Shown here: piece by piece, positions 7,897 through 14,886 of the stretch
How the letters are laid out: each line of letters opens with the position of its first letter
Position numbering within the stretch: the stretch's first letter is position 1
Assembly: GCA_027624995.1 (NCBI GenBank)
Contig: JAQBTI010000007.1
Coordinates: 1 to 23,045 of the forward strand
From: Chloroflexota bacterium
GTDB lineage: Bacteria > Chloroflexota > Dehalococcoidia > Lucifugimonadales > CATQGZ01
DNA: 23,045 nt
Direction: 5' to 3'
Position numbers and translations under genes: made by a program
Notes under the pieces: model-generated
Told to the model about the DNA's origin: nothing
Seen by the model: the letters and a program-made list of their open reading frames with translations, nothing else
Database searches by the model: none

Positions 7897-8238
7897 CTAC
7901 TTCCTCAACTGGTTGGCGTCGGGCACGAATACGGTCTCTCGGGTCCTGTAAATGGCGATGACGATGGCGAGTCCAAGAGCGATTTCTGCGGCGGCGACGG
8001 TAATTATGAATATCGCGAATACCTGTCCGGTCAGCACCGCCTCGGCAGCACCTTTGGAACCGTCCAAAACGGCACTAGGCGTCACATATCGCGAGAGGGC
8101 CACTGCCGTGATGTTCACCGCGTTGAACATCAACTCGATACACATCAACACGGTCACGGCATGACGCTTAGTGAGGGCGCCGTAGAGCCCTATCGAGAAG
8201 ATGATCGCGCCGACGATTAGGAAATTCTCGAGAGACAA
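7897..8238 (-). CDS. nuoK: NADH-quinone oxidoreductase subunit K
   Basis: 113 residues from a TTG at 8238, with GAAGGAT about 6 nt upstream as ribosome site, 3 bp after nuoJ. It is a three-helix membrane subunit. The conserved channel acids are Glu35 (MCIELMFNAVN) and Glu85 (VAAAEIALGLAIV). It is about 10-13 residues longer than the usual near-100-residue NuoK because of a hydrophilic insert at about 52-68 between helices 2 and 3. Part of the membrane proton path between NuoH and the antiporter-like subunits. Confidence 0.95.
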   Translation of the reverse strand: MSLENFLIVGAIIFSIGLYGALTKRHAVTVLMCIELMFNAVNITAVALSRYVTPSAVLDGSKGAAEAVLTGQVFAIFIITVAAAEIALGLAIVIAIYRTRETVFVPDANQLRK

Positions 8239-8241
8239 CGG

Positions 8242-8802
8242 CTATCCTTCTCGCACCAGTGCGAGCGCGCCGATGATGGAGGCCAGGAGAAGGACGGAGG
8301 CAACCTCGAATGCGAGAACGAAGTCTCGTATGAGGAGCTTGGCCACAACCGGGACCGTATTCGAGAATACGCCCGTTATTCCGTCAGCCACGTCCGGGGT
8401 CACGGTTCCGGAGCTGAGCGTGGTTTCGAGGAGGTTCCAGTCCGTGTCCACACTCACGAAGATTGCGACTGCGCCGAATAGAACGGCCAGAATGCCAATG
8501 GGCACGACCTGGCGATTTGAAGGACTGCCACCCTCCACGTCTCGGGTCATTAGTACAGCGAACAGGATCAAGACTGAGATCGCGCCGACGTAAATGAGCA
8601 CCTGAACTGCTGCCAGGAACTCGGCCCTCAGCAGGACGAACAGGCCGGCGACCGCGACGAAGGATATGACGAGGAACATGGCGGCCCTGAATAGGTCCTT
8701 CGACTGGACGACCGCAATAGCCGAGACGATGCTCGACACAGCTATGACCCAGAAGACTACGTCTATGAATAGTGAGTCTTCGGTACCCTGACCCAGGGTC
8801 AT
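8242..8802 (-). CDS. nuoJ: NADH-quinone oxidoreductase subunit J
   Basis: 186 residues from ATG 8802, which overlaps the nuoI TGA as ATGA; a GTG four codons earlier (8814) is also possible but the coupled ATG is preferred. Five hydrophobic segments are expected. The family signature AEFLAAVQVLIYVGAISVLILF runs from residue 60, with Glu61 just before the pi-bulge helix that in complex I connects quinone binding to the membrane channels. A short hydrophilic loop follows at about 87-98. Length is within the normal range. Confidence 0.95.
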   Translation of the reverse strand: MTLGQGTEDSLFIDVVFWVIAVSSIVSAIAVVQSKDLFRAAMFLVISFVAVAGLFVLLRAEFLAAVQVLIYVGAISVLILFAVLMTRDVEGGSPSNRQVVPIGILAVLFGAVAIFVSVDTDWNLLETTLSSGTVTPDVADGITGVFSNTVPVVAKLLIRDFVLAFEVASVLLLASIIGALALVREG

Positions 8803-9470
8803 CGCTTGGCCCACCTATCCTCGAGCTCACTGTCGTCGGGCATCTGGTGCCGGCCTACGTCCTTCCAGGAGACCTCTTGGCCATCCAACGGTTGATACCC
8901 CTTCCCTTCGAGCTGCGGCCTGAACCAGGTACTGGGGCGCTTCGGGGCGGACCGCAAGCGGTCAACGTCGATTACAAGCTCTTCGCGCACGTAAGTACTC
9001 TCTTCGAAGCCGCTGCCCATGTGTATGGCGTCGTAGGGACAGGCCTCAACGCAGAGCCCGCAGAACATACACCGGCCAATGTCGATGTCGAAAACGTCGA
9101 TCGCGTACTTCTCGCCCTCCTGCATAGCGTCGCCACTCGGGTGAGTGACGATCTCTATGATTCCCAGAGGACAGTATTTCGCACAACTGGCACAGCCCGT
9201 GCATCGCTCCTCGTACCACACAAACTCCTCGCCACGGAAGCGAGGGTGCTGGGGCATCCTGTCTTTTACAGTAGCAAGTCCGATCAGCGACTTGGCGGCC
9301 ATCGCCGGCTCTCTCAGGACATAGCTAACCAAGTTAGTGTTCGCCTGTTTTGCGAGCCCAAGAAGTCCGACTCGACGGTCCGGGTACTGGTGGAGCGTGA
9401 ACTGGCGGCCGGGCGAGACCATGTTCCGCATGGTGACCGCCAAGCCTTTTAGGAGTCCTATTCCGTACAT
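8799..9470 (-). CDS. nuoI: NADH-quinone oxidoreductase subunit I (2x[4Fe-4S] ferredoxin-like)
   Basis: 223 residues from ATG 9470, behind GAGAAGG. It carries the N6a and N6b [4Fe-4S] clusters that relay electrons toward NuoB. Ligands are Cys90, 93, 96 and 100 (CTGCASCAKYCP) and Cys134, 137, 140 and 144 (CMFCGLCVEACP). The N-terminus FTLHQYPDRRVG and the later PRFRGEEF are the two halves of a segment that is nearly contiguous in textbook NuoI. Here they are separated by about 35 residues (about 36-72), a lineage-type insertion. There is also a long C-terminal tail rich in charged residues. Eight ligands intact, so probably functional. Confidence 0.96.
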   Translation of the reverse strand: MYGIGLLKGLAVTMRNMVSPGRQFTLHQYPDRRVGLLGLAKQANTNLVSYVLREPAMAAKSLIGLATVKDRMPQHPRFRGEEFVWYEERCTGCASCAKYCPLGIIEIVTHPSGDAMQEGEKYAIDVFDIDIGRCMFCGLCVEACPYDAIHMGSGFEESTYVREELVIDVDRLRSAPKRPSTWFRPQLEGKGYQPLDGQEVSWKDVGRHQMPDDSELEDRWAKR

Positions 9471-9540
9471 GTTCCTTCTCTACCCTTGTTTGCCCTGTTT
9501 GCCGAGTCCTCCGGCGCATCTTATCAGTCCCACCTGCTGA

Positions 9541-10722
9541 CTACTCGGCCTCTGCGTACATATTGGCGAGCGGTGAGGGCGACGGCTCCGGGCGGTCCAT
9601 CCGACCATGCCCAAGAAGCCTCGCCAGTACCACGACCGACACAAGTGTAACGGGCCAGTTTATCGCCGCCATGAGCCATAGTGAGCCGGTTGACAGTGTT
9701 CCGTCCGATGTGCGGAGGAACTCAATCTCCGTGGCGACGACGAACAGATTGAGAATGGCGAGTCCAAAGAGGCCTTTCCAGGCGAACGCCATGATCTGAT
9801 CGATTCTTAGCCGTGGCCACGTGGCCCTGACCCAGAGCAGCAAGAAGATTACAACGAATACTTTGAGTATGAACCAGATCTGCTCGGGTACTGGCGAGAA
9901 TCCGCGAGTGCCGCCCAAGAAGAGCGTCACGATGATGATAGAGGTAACGATGGGCGCCATGAACTCCGCAAGCTGGAAAACCGCGAACTTGATGCCACTA
10001 TATTCGGTGTGATACCCGGACCCCAATTCGGACTCGGCCTCAATCTGGTCGAACGGCGTGCGACTCATCTCGGCGGAGGCCGCGGCGACGAAGACCAGGA
10101 AGGCGAGCGGAGACACCAATAGGAACGGCAACACCTGAGACTCTACTATCTTGGACAGCGCCAAAGAGCTGATCCCGGCGAAGCCCTCGGCGTCCGCAGG
10201 CAGAGCTGGCCCGACGAGCAAGAGCACCCCGGCGATGGCAAGGGCCATCGGCACCTCGTAGCTGATTAGCATCGCGACGCCTCGCATCGCCCCGAGCATC
10301 GCGTACTTGTTTCCGGAGGCCCACCCACCGACAAATATCGCAATCGTGCTGATCGACGTGACCCCGACGATGAAGAGTATCCCTACGTTGAGCCTTCCCA
10401 AGAAAGAGTCTTCGCCAAACGGAACGACGGCCACCACCAGCAGCATCGGTAGGAGAAGGACGACGGGGGCAACGGTGAAAGCCGGCCGGTCGGCCTCGTC
10501 GGGAATCGTGTCCTCTTTGGTAATGAGCTTGATGATGTCAGCCAGCGGCTGGAGGAGGCCAAACGGTCCCCATCGGTTCGGGCCGAGCCTCACCTGGAAC
10601 CGTCCGAGGGCACGGCGCTCGAACCAGGTGTAGAGCGCTGTCGACATGATCATCGCGTTGATTACGATAAATGCGAGCGTGAATCCGGCCATGCCGAAGG
10701 CCAGCCATTCAGGGAGATCCAC
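9541..10722 (-). CDS. nuoH: NADH-quinone oxidoreductase subunit H
   Basis: 393 residues from the first recognised start, GTG 10722. It is a membrane subunit forming the quinone-access channel. The signature ERRALGRFQVRLGPNR lies at about 35-50, then GPFGLLQPLADIIKLITKED to residue 71. Later comes MSRTPFDQIEAESELGSGYH with the conserved acidic cluster facing the quinone cavity. The N-terminus is doubtful: the GTG has no ribosome site, and the frame stays open upstream to the nuoD stop, reading SLDFRSIYEFFLDGLPLG. A good ribosome site lies at 10786-10792, so up to 19 more residues may be translated. A 70-bp gap without any gene follows, before nuoI, holding only two tandem GGCAAACA copies on the minus strand. 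Confidence 0.94.
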   Translation of the reverse strand: MDLPEWLAFGMAGFTLAFIVINAMIMSTALYTWFERRALGRFQVRLGPNRWGPFGLLQPLADIIKLITKEDTIPDEADRPAFTVAPVVLLLPMLLVVAVVPFGEDSFLGRLNVGILFIVGVTSISTIAIFVGGWASGNKYAMLGAMRGVAMLISYEVPMALAIAGVLLLVGPALPADAEGFAGISSLALSKIVESQVLPFLLVSPLAFLVFVAAASAEMSRTPFDQIEAESELGSGYHTEYSGIKFAVFQLAEFMAPIVTSIIIVTLFLGGTRGFSPVPEQIWFILKVFVVIFLLLWVRATWPRLRIDQIMAFAWKGLFGLAILNLFVVATEIEFLRTSDGTLSTGSLWLMAAINWPVTLVSVVVLARLLGHGRMDRPEPSPSPLANMYAEAE

Positions 10723-10774
10723 GCCGAGCGGCAGGCCGTCGAGGAAGAACTCGTAGATGCTGCGAAAGTCGAGG

Positions 10775-11878
10775 CTAACGGTCCACCTCCCCGAGTACCA
10801 CGTCTACGGAACCGAATATGACGATCAGGTCGCCGACTTTCCAGCCCACAACCATCTCTTTGAGTGGCGTGAGGTTGATGAAGGACGGCGCCCTGATCTT
10901 GCAGCGGTAGGGCGCGATGCCTCGATCGCTCACGAGATAGAAACCGAGCTCGCCCTTGGGGCCTTCGACGGCCGCGTAGGCATCGCCTTCCGGCGGCCTG
11001 AGGTTGAACGGCAGGTCCGGCTTGATCGGCCCACGCGGAATCTGGTCCACGCACTGCTCAATGATTTTCAGGCTTTCTCGCATCTCGAGTATCCGCACCA
11101 GGTACCGGTCAAAGGTGTCGCCGGCGACGCCGATCGGTATGTCAAACTCCAGACGGTCGTAGACCTCGTATGGGTCAGCTTTGCGAAGGTCCCACTGGAC
11201 TCCCGATGCCCTTAGCATCGGCCCGGTTACCGAGGTCGCGATCGCCAGCTCATCGCCGAGGATGCCAACTCCTCGCGTCCTTGCGAGAACAATTTCGTTG
11301 CCAGTGATCAGGTTCTCAAGGTCGTCGAGGTAGCCGGGCGTCTCGACGAGGAAGGTATCCAGTGCCGGCCAGAATTCGGCCGGGGCGTCCTGAAAGACTC
11401 CGCCCGGTCTCATGTAGCTGAGGGTGATCCGAGCGCCGCACAGCATCTCGAACATGTCGAGAATCCGCTCCCGCTCCCTGAAGCAGTACATCAGCGGCGT
11501 GGCAAACGCACCCAGGTCGTTGAGGAGGAACCCGGTGGCCATGAGGTGGCTTGCGATTCGCTGGAGTTCGGCGGTGATGACCCGCAGGTACATTGCGCGC
11601 TCTGGGACCTCAATGCCCGCCAGCTTTTCGACTGCCCTGACATAGGCCAGATTATTGGACATACTGGCCGTGTAGTCCAGCCGGTCCGTAAGCGTGACGA
11701 TCTGGACGTACGACCTGGACTCCGCCAGCTTCTCAGTCCCACGGTGGAGGTACCCAAATACCGGCTCAACATCGACGACCTCCTCGCCGTCGAAGGTAAC
11801 TCGGAGTCTGAACACGCCGTGCGTGGACGGGTGCTGAGGCCCAAGGTTAATAGTTACCGGCTCGGTGGTAATAGCCAC
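10775..11878 (-). CDS. nuoD: NADH-quinone oxidoreductase subunit D
   Basis: 367 residues from GTG 11878, one base after the nuoC stop. It belongs to the [NiFe]-hydrogenase large-subunit fold and forms the quinone-binding cavity with NuoB. GPQHPSTHG at residues 13-21 holds the conserved quinone-site histidine, and TDRLDYTASM at 64-73 holds the conserved quinone-site tyrosine (Tyr69). The C-terminus ends GSVDVVLGEVDR, the usual NuoD tail. NuoC and NuoD are separate genes rather than fused, and the protein is a little shorter than the E. coli-type counterpart. No hydrogenase NiFe cysteines are expected or seen. Confidence 0.97.
   Translation of the reverse strand: MAITTEPVTINLGPQHPSTHGVFRLRVTFDGEEVVDVEPVFGYLHRGTEKLAESRSYVQIVTLTDRLDYTASMSNNLAYVRAVEKLAGIEVPERAMYLRVITAELQRIASHLMATGFLLNDLGAFATPLMYCFRERERILDMFEMLCGARITLSYMRPGGVFQDAPAEFWPALDTFLVETPGYLDDLENLITGNEIVLARTRGVGILGDELAIATSVTGPMLRASGVQWDLRKADPYEVYDRLEFDIPIGVAGDTFDRYLVRILEMRESLKIIEQCVDQIPRGPIKPDLPFNLRPPEGDAYAAVEGPKGELGFYLVSDRGIAPYRCKIRAPSFINLTPLKEMVVGWKVGDLIVIFGSVDVVLGEVDR
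10786..10792 (-). promoter_or_regulatory. Ribosome binding site pointing to an upstream nuoH start
   Basis: GGGGAGG on the minus strand, inside the 3' end of nuoD. Six bases downstream is an in-frame GTT (10779-10777) that overlaps the nuoD TAG; there is no ATG, GTG or TTG in frame between it and the GTG at 10722. The position is what one expects for coupled nuoD-nuoH translation, but the start codon itself is non-standard. Confidence 0.4.
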
Positions 11879-11879
11879 G

Positions 11880-12323
11880 CTAGCCCAAGTAGTCCTTTCT
11901 CAAAGGATGCCCCGGAAATCCCTCCCATAGGAGGATTCGCTTCAAGTTCGGGTGTTTGTCGAACTTTATGCCCATCAGGTCCCAAATCTCACGTTCCTGT
12001 AGGTCGGCCCCGGGCCACAGATCGACAAGCGACGGGACGACCGGCGCTTCCCGGCCAAACACCCTCATCTTCACGACGATGCTGTGGTTGCGACGCATCG
12101 AAAGGAGTTGGTAGACCAGCTCAAAGTACTCAATGTAGTCCACCGCGGTTACCGCAGTGAGGAACGCGAAGTCTAGGTCTGGGGTGTCCTTCAGGAAATT
12201 AGCCACTTCAACGAGCGCATCAAGCTTGACCCAGACGTCGGTGTCGTTTGAAACGACGACGGCCCCAGCGCGAACCTCGTTGATACGGCGTGCAACCTCG
12301 CCGGCGTCCAGCGCCCTAGTCAT
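11880..12323 (-). CDS. nuoC: NADH-quinone oxidoreductase subunit C
   Basis: 147 residues from ATG 12323, which shares one base with the nuoB stop (TAATG). It is a 30-kDa-type structural subunit of the peripheral arm. The C-terminal signature is complete: QEREIWDLMGIKFDKHPNL at about 109-127, then RILLWEGFPGHPLRKDY to residue 145. It lies between nuoB and nuoD with no intergenic space. On the short side for the family (often 160-200) but includes the whole conserved core. Confidence 0.96.
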   Translation of the reverse strand: MTRALDAGEVARRINEVRAGAVVVSNDTDVWVKLDALVEVANFLKDTPDLDFAFLTAVTAVDYIEYFELVYQLLSMRRNHSIVVKMRVFGREAPVVPSLVDLWPGADLQEREIWDLMGIKFDKHPNLKRILLWEGFPGHPLRKDYLG

Positions 12324-12949
12324 TACCCGTCCGTGAGCTTCTTGCGCTTGATCGAATAGCGCTGGATCTTCTCATGCAATTGCATTATCCCATAGAGAAG
12401 AGCGTCCGGACGCGGTGGGCACCCTGGTACGTAGACGTCGACCGGAATGATGTGGTTCACCCCCGGAACGACGCTGTAGGAGCCGTAGTAGGGGCCGCCG
12501 CTCGTGGCGCACACTCCCATGGATATTACCCACTTGGGCTCGGCCATCTGCTCGTAGACACGTTCGATCGCGGCTGCCATCTTCCAGGTCACCGTGCCCG
12601 CAACGATCATGAGGTCGGCCTGCCGAGGAGACGGCCTGAAGGCCTCCATCCCGAAGCGAGCGATGTCGAACCTAGACATCGCGCTGGCCATCATCTCGAA
12701 AGCACAGCAGGCAAGGCCAAAGGACAATGGCCACACAGCCGATTTCCTTCCCCAGTTGATCAGGGCATCCACGGAGGTTATGGCCAGGTTACGTTCTAGG
12801 TCGTCGGGGACCTCTATCAGCGGGTTGGCCAGCGGCTGTGTATTGGTCTCCTTGAGGTGAGAGACATACTCGCCCTCGGCCCTATCGAGCTCCCAGGTCG
12901 TTGTGTGGAGAGGGACGCGTCCACCTTCTGTAACGATGTCTAACCCCAC
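12323..12949 (-). CDS. nuoB: NADH-quinone oxidoreductase subunit B
   Basis: 208 residues from GTG 12949. This start is chosen because GAAAGG lies about 9 nt upstream and it overlaps the nuoA stop by 10 nt; GTGs at 12970 and 12982 would extend it to as much as 219 residues. It binds the N2 [4Fe-4S] cluster that hands electrons to quinone. Ligands are visible as the adjacent Cys81-Cys82 (GLACCAFEMM), Cys147 (GVCATSGGPY) and Cys177 (VPGCPPRPDAL). The sequence before the conserved core NWGRKSAVWPLSFG starting at 65 is a hydrophilic N-terminal region longer than in many homologues. Function certain. Confidence 0.96.
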   Translation of the reverse strand: MGLDIVTEGGRVPLHTTTWELDRAEGEYVSHLKETNTQPLANPLIEVPDDLERNLAITSVDALINWGRKSAVWPLSFGLACCAFEMMASAMSRFDIARFGMEAFRPSPRQADLMIVAGTVTWKMAAAIERVYEQMAEPKWVISMGVCATSGGPYYGSYSVVPGVNHIIPVDVYVPGCPPRPDALLYGIMQLHEKIQRYSIKRKKLTDG

Positions 12950-13347
12950 TCCAGAGACCCTTTCCGCCACGCGTGGAGCCACCCAACGACCAGAATGCCG
13001 ATGAAAGCTGCCATCTCAAGCAGGACGAAGGCGCCGAACTCCGCCGACATCGCGCCAAAGGTCGCTGCCCAGGGGAAGAGAAATACGACCTCGACGTCAA
13101 AGACGACAAAAAGCAGCGCTATGCCGTAGTAACGAAAATTGAAGCGGGTCCACCTGCCCCCGAGGGTCTCGAAGCCGCACTCGTAGATGCTGCGCTTGAC
13201 TGCGGTGGGGACATGAGGACGGATGCCCATGAGCGAGAGCATCCAAGACATCATGAGCATCCCGGTTGGGACACCGACGGCTATGGCCGCGAAGATCGCG
13301 ATCAGTCCGTATCGCCGGAAGTAGTCGTCGAGTAGTGTTTCAGACAT
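12940..13347 (-). CDS. nuoA: NADH-quinone oxidoreductase subunit A
   Basis: 135 residues from ATG 13347; a TTG at 13368 would add seven. It is a three-helix membrane subunit at the junction of the two arms. The signature YECGFE sits at 55-60 in the loop with the quinone-gating cysteine, and FRYYGIALLFVVFDVEVVFL at 71-90 holds the conserved Asp84 and Glu86. It is the first gene of the operon, about 86 nt from a predicted transcription start. Confidence 0.94.
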   Translation of the reverse strand: MSETLLDDYFRRYGLIAIFAAIAVGVPTGMLMMSWMLSLMGIRPHVPTAVKRSIYECGFETLGGRWTRFNFRYYGIALLFVVFDVEVVFLFPWAATFGAMSAEFGAFVLLEMAAFIGILVVGWLHAWRKGSLEWG

Positions 13348-13439
13348 CGAGCTTGTCGACGACCTCAAAGCCTAAGGAGAGTAGGCGCATCGGATACCCG
13401 GCGTTGCGCTTCTGGCTGCCAGACCGACAATTCGACCGG

Positions 13440-13468
13440 AATATAGCATAGGGGGTTCACTGTTGCAA
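13440..13468 (-). promoter_or_regulatory. Sigma70-like promoter of the nuo operon, with overlapping inverted repeat
   Basis: Minus strand: TTGCAA (13468-13463), a 17-bp spacer, TATATT (13445-13440), a close match to the -10 consensus. Start of transcription is expected near 13433, about 86 nt before the nuoA ATG. TTCACT-6-AGTGAA (13456-13473) is a perfect inverted repeat covering the -35 and could be an operator. Confidence 0.65.
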
Positions 13469-13515
13469 GTGAAAAATCGCACAATCGACTTCACCAGTCC
13501 ACGGTGCCGAAGACA

Positions 13516-13612
13516 GATTCGCGCCTTCGCGGGAATGACGACTTGAAGGAGCCGTTCTGGGCGCTCGATTCTGGTCACGTTCTGTCGTTCCCACGCAGAC
13601 CGGAATCCATGT
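13516..13612. repeat. Inverted pair of REP-like palindromes
   Basis: Copy one (13516-13542) reads GATTCGCGCCTTCGCGGGAAT then GACGAC and forms a hairpin with one G-G mismatch (13517-13536). Copy two (13584-13612) is the opposite orientation, GTTCCCACGCAGACCGGAAT, also self-complementary at its ends. Both follow the GGATTCC-GC-GGGAATGAC pattern of REP/BIME elements, known to occur as inverted pairs. The pair sits between the two divergent promoters. Neither a transposase nor terminal duplication is seen. Confidence 0.6.
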
Positions 13613-13636
13613 CCACTTGCCGACGTCGCGCTTCTG

Positions 13637-13665
13637 TTGACAGTCCAAATCTGCGATGCTAGCAT
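13637..13665 (+). promoter_or_regulatory. Sigma70-like promoter of the hopanoid operon
   Basis: TTGACA (13637-13642), a 17-bp spacer, TAGCAT (13660-13665); full -35 consensus and four-of-six -10. Start near 13672, leaving a leader of about 130 nt to the likely start of the polyprenyl synthase gene. That leader holds no recognisable riboswitch or T-tract terminator. Confidence 0.68.
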
Positions 13666-13799
13666 TGGCCCTCGCCTTACGATGCAGTCACGATCAAGGT
13701 GCCGCGAGTCGGCAGAGAGGCCGGCCCGGTGAGCGTACCCGCCGCGCGGGCCACGCGCGAGTAGCGGAATTAACCTCGCCGGTCTTGAGGTACTCTCCC

Positions 13800-14861
13800 T
13801 TGGCAAACCCTGTCATGCAGACCATGGAAGGACCGGCTGCCCTTCCAGCGATCTTCCAGCGATATCGGGCCGACATTGGCCAGGCCCTGAGGCATGAACT
13901 GTCCAGGGACCAACCTCGTGTCTACGATATGCTGAGATACTACATGGGCTGGGCAGACGCCGATGGGAATCCATCCATCGCCACAGAGGGCAAGGCTTTG
14001 CGGCCGACGTTGTGCCTGTTCGCATGCGACGCAGTCGGTGGAACGCCCATACAAGCGATGCCCGCAGCCGTCGCACTAGAGCTCATTCACAACTTCTCGC
14101 TGATCCACGACGATATACAGGATAAGGACGAGACGCGGCACCACCGCCCGACGCTTTGGGCGAAATGGGGCGTGCCCAGGGCCTTGGTGGCAGGAAACGT
14201 CTTGCGGATCGTGGCCGATATGGCCCTCGAGAGGCTCAGAGACGAAGGTGTCGACTCAGATTTGACTGTCCAGGTGATCCAGCTCCTAACGGACGCTTAC
14301 CTGTCAGTGATCGAAGGCCAGTACCTCGACCTTCGATACGAAGGAAGGCGTGACATCAGCATCGACCAGTATCTGGACATGATCTCTCGAAAGACCGGGG
14401 CGCTGATACGGTGTGCCACCACTCTGGGCGCGGTCATCGGTACACGAGACGAGGCTACGGTATCTGCGCTGAACAAATGGGGCAGATCGCTAGGGTACGT
14501 GTTCCAGATAAGGGATGACGTTCTCGGTGTCTGGGGAGACGAAGAGACGACTGGCAAGCCCGTCGGCGCCGACATCAGACGCAAGAAGAACTCGTTCCCG
14601 GTGGTCTACGCAATGTCGGCCGCCGGGGAACACGACGGGCGGGCCCTGGAGAAGATCTACAATCAGAGCCAGATCAGCGACGACGATGTTTCCGTAGTGC
14701 TCGACGTGATGGGGCGGACCAACGTCAGGGAGCATGCTCAGAGCCTTGCTGCTGAGCATTGCGAGGCCGCGCTGCATGAACTTTCCAGCGTAGAGATGGA
14801 GCCGGCAATCCGAGACGAGGCGGAGGAGCTTGTCCAGTTCCTATTGGTCCGCGAACATTGA
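13800..14861 (+). CDS. Polyprenyl (farnesyl/geranylgeranyl) diphosphate synthase
   Basis: 353 residues from TTG 13800, chosen for the GAGG ribosome site 9 nt upstream; ATG 13815 or 13824 are alternatives, and the frame stays open to 13656, upstream of the predicted transcript start, so a longer form is unlikely. It condenses isopentenyl diphosphate onto allylic diphosphates. The first Asp-rich motif is DDIQD at 104-108 in HNFSLIHDDIQDKDE, with no two-residue insertion. The second is DDVLG at 239-243, followed by GDEETTGKPVGADIRRKKNS. Lys and Arg of the N-terminal GKALRPT are at 65-69. Being first in a hopanoid operon suggests it supplies farnesyl diphosphate for squalene, but an aromatic residue five before the first Asp (Phe99) is a feature of archaeal-type geranylgeranyl synthases, so the chain length is not fixed by sequence alone. 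Confidence 0.93.
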   Translation: MANPVMQTMEGPAALPAIFQRYRADIGQALRHELSRDQPRVYDMLRYYMGWADADGNPSIATEGKALRPTLCLFACDAVGGTPIQAMPAAVALELIHNFSLIHDDIQDKDETRHHRPTLWAKWGVPRALVAGNVLRIVADMALERLRDEGVDSDLTVQVIQLLTDAYLSVIEGQYLDLRYEGRRDISIDQYLDMISRKTGALIRCATTLGAVIGTRDEATVSALNKWGRSLGYVFQIRDDVLGVWGDEETTGKPVGADIRRKKNSFPVVYAMSAAGEHDGRALEKIYNQSQISDDDVSVVLDVMGRTNVREHAQSLAAEHCEAALHELSSVEMEPAIRDEAEELVQFLLVREH

Positions 14862-14886
14862 TGGAGGCGGTTGCCGGAATGGGTTT

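Noticed and set aside
8772..9452. 226-residue plus-strand open frame
   Set aside because: Antisense to nuoI, which has all eight cluster cysteines.
9471..9540. Tandem GGCAAACA copies between nuoH and nuoI
   Set aside because: Only two short copies; too little to call a repeat element or regulatory site.
13656..13799. N-terminal extension of the polyprenyl synthase
   Set aside because: It would begin upstream of the predicted transcription start, is Arg/Ala-rich, and has no match to family N-termini; start at 13800 has a ribosome site.
13372..13806. 144-residue minus-strand open frame across the divergent region
   Set aside because: It reads through the REP-like palindromes (giving VIPAKARI, a well-known repeat translation) and both promoters, with no ribosome site or family resemblance.
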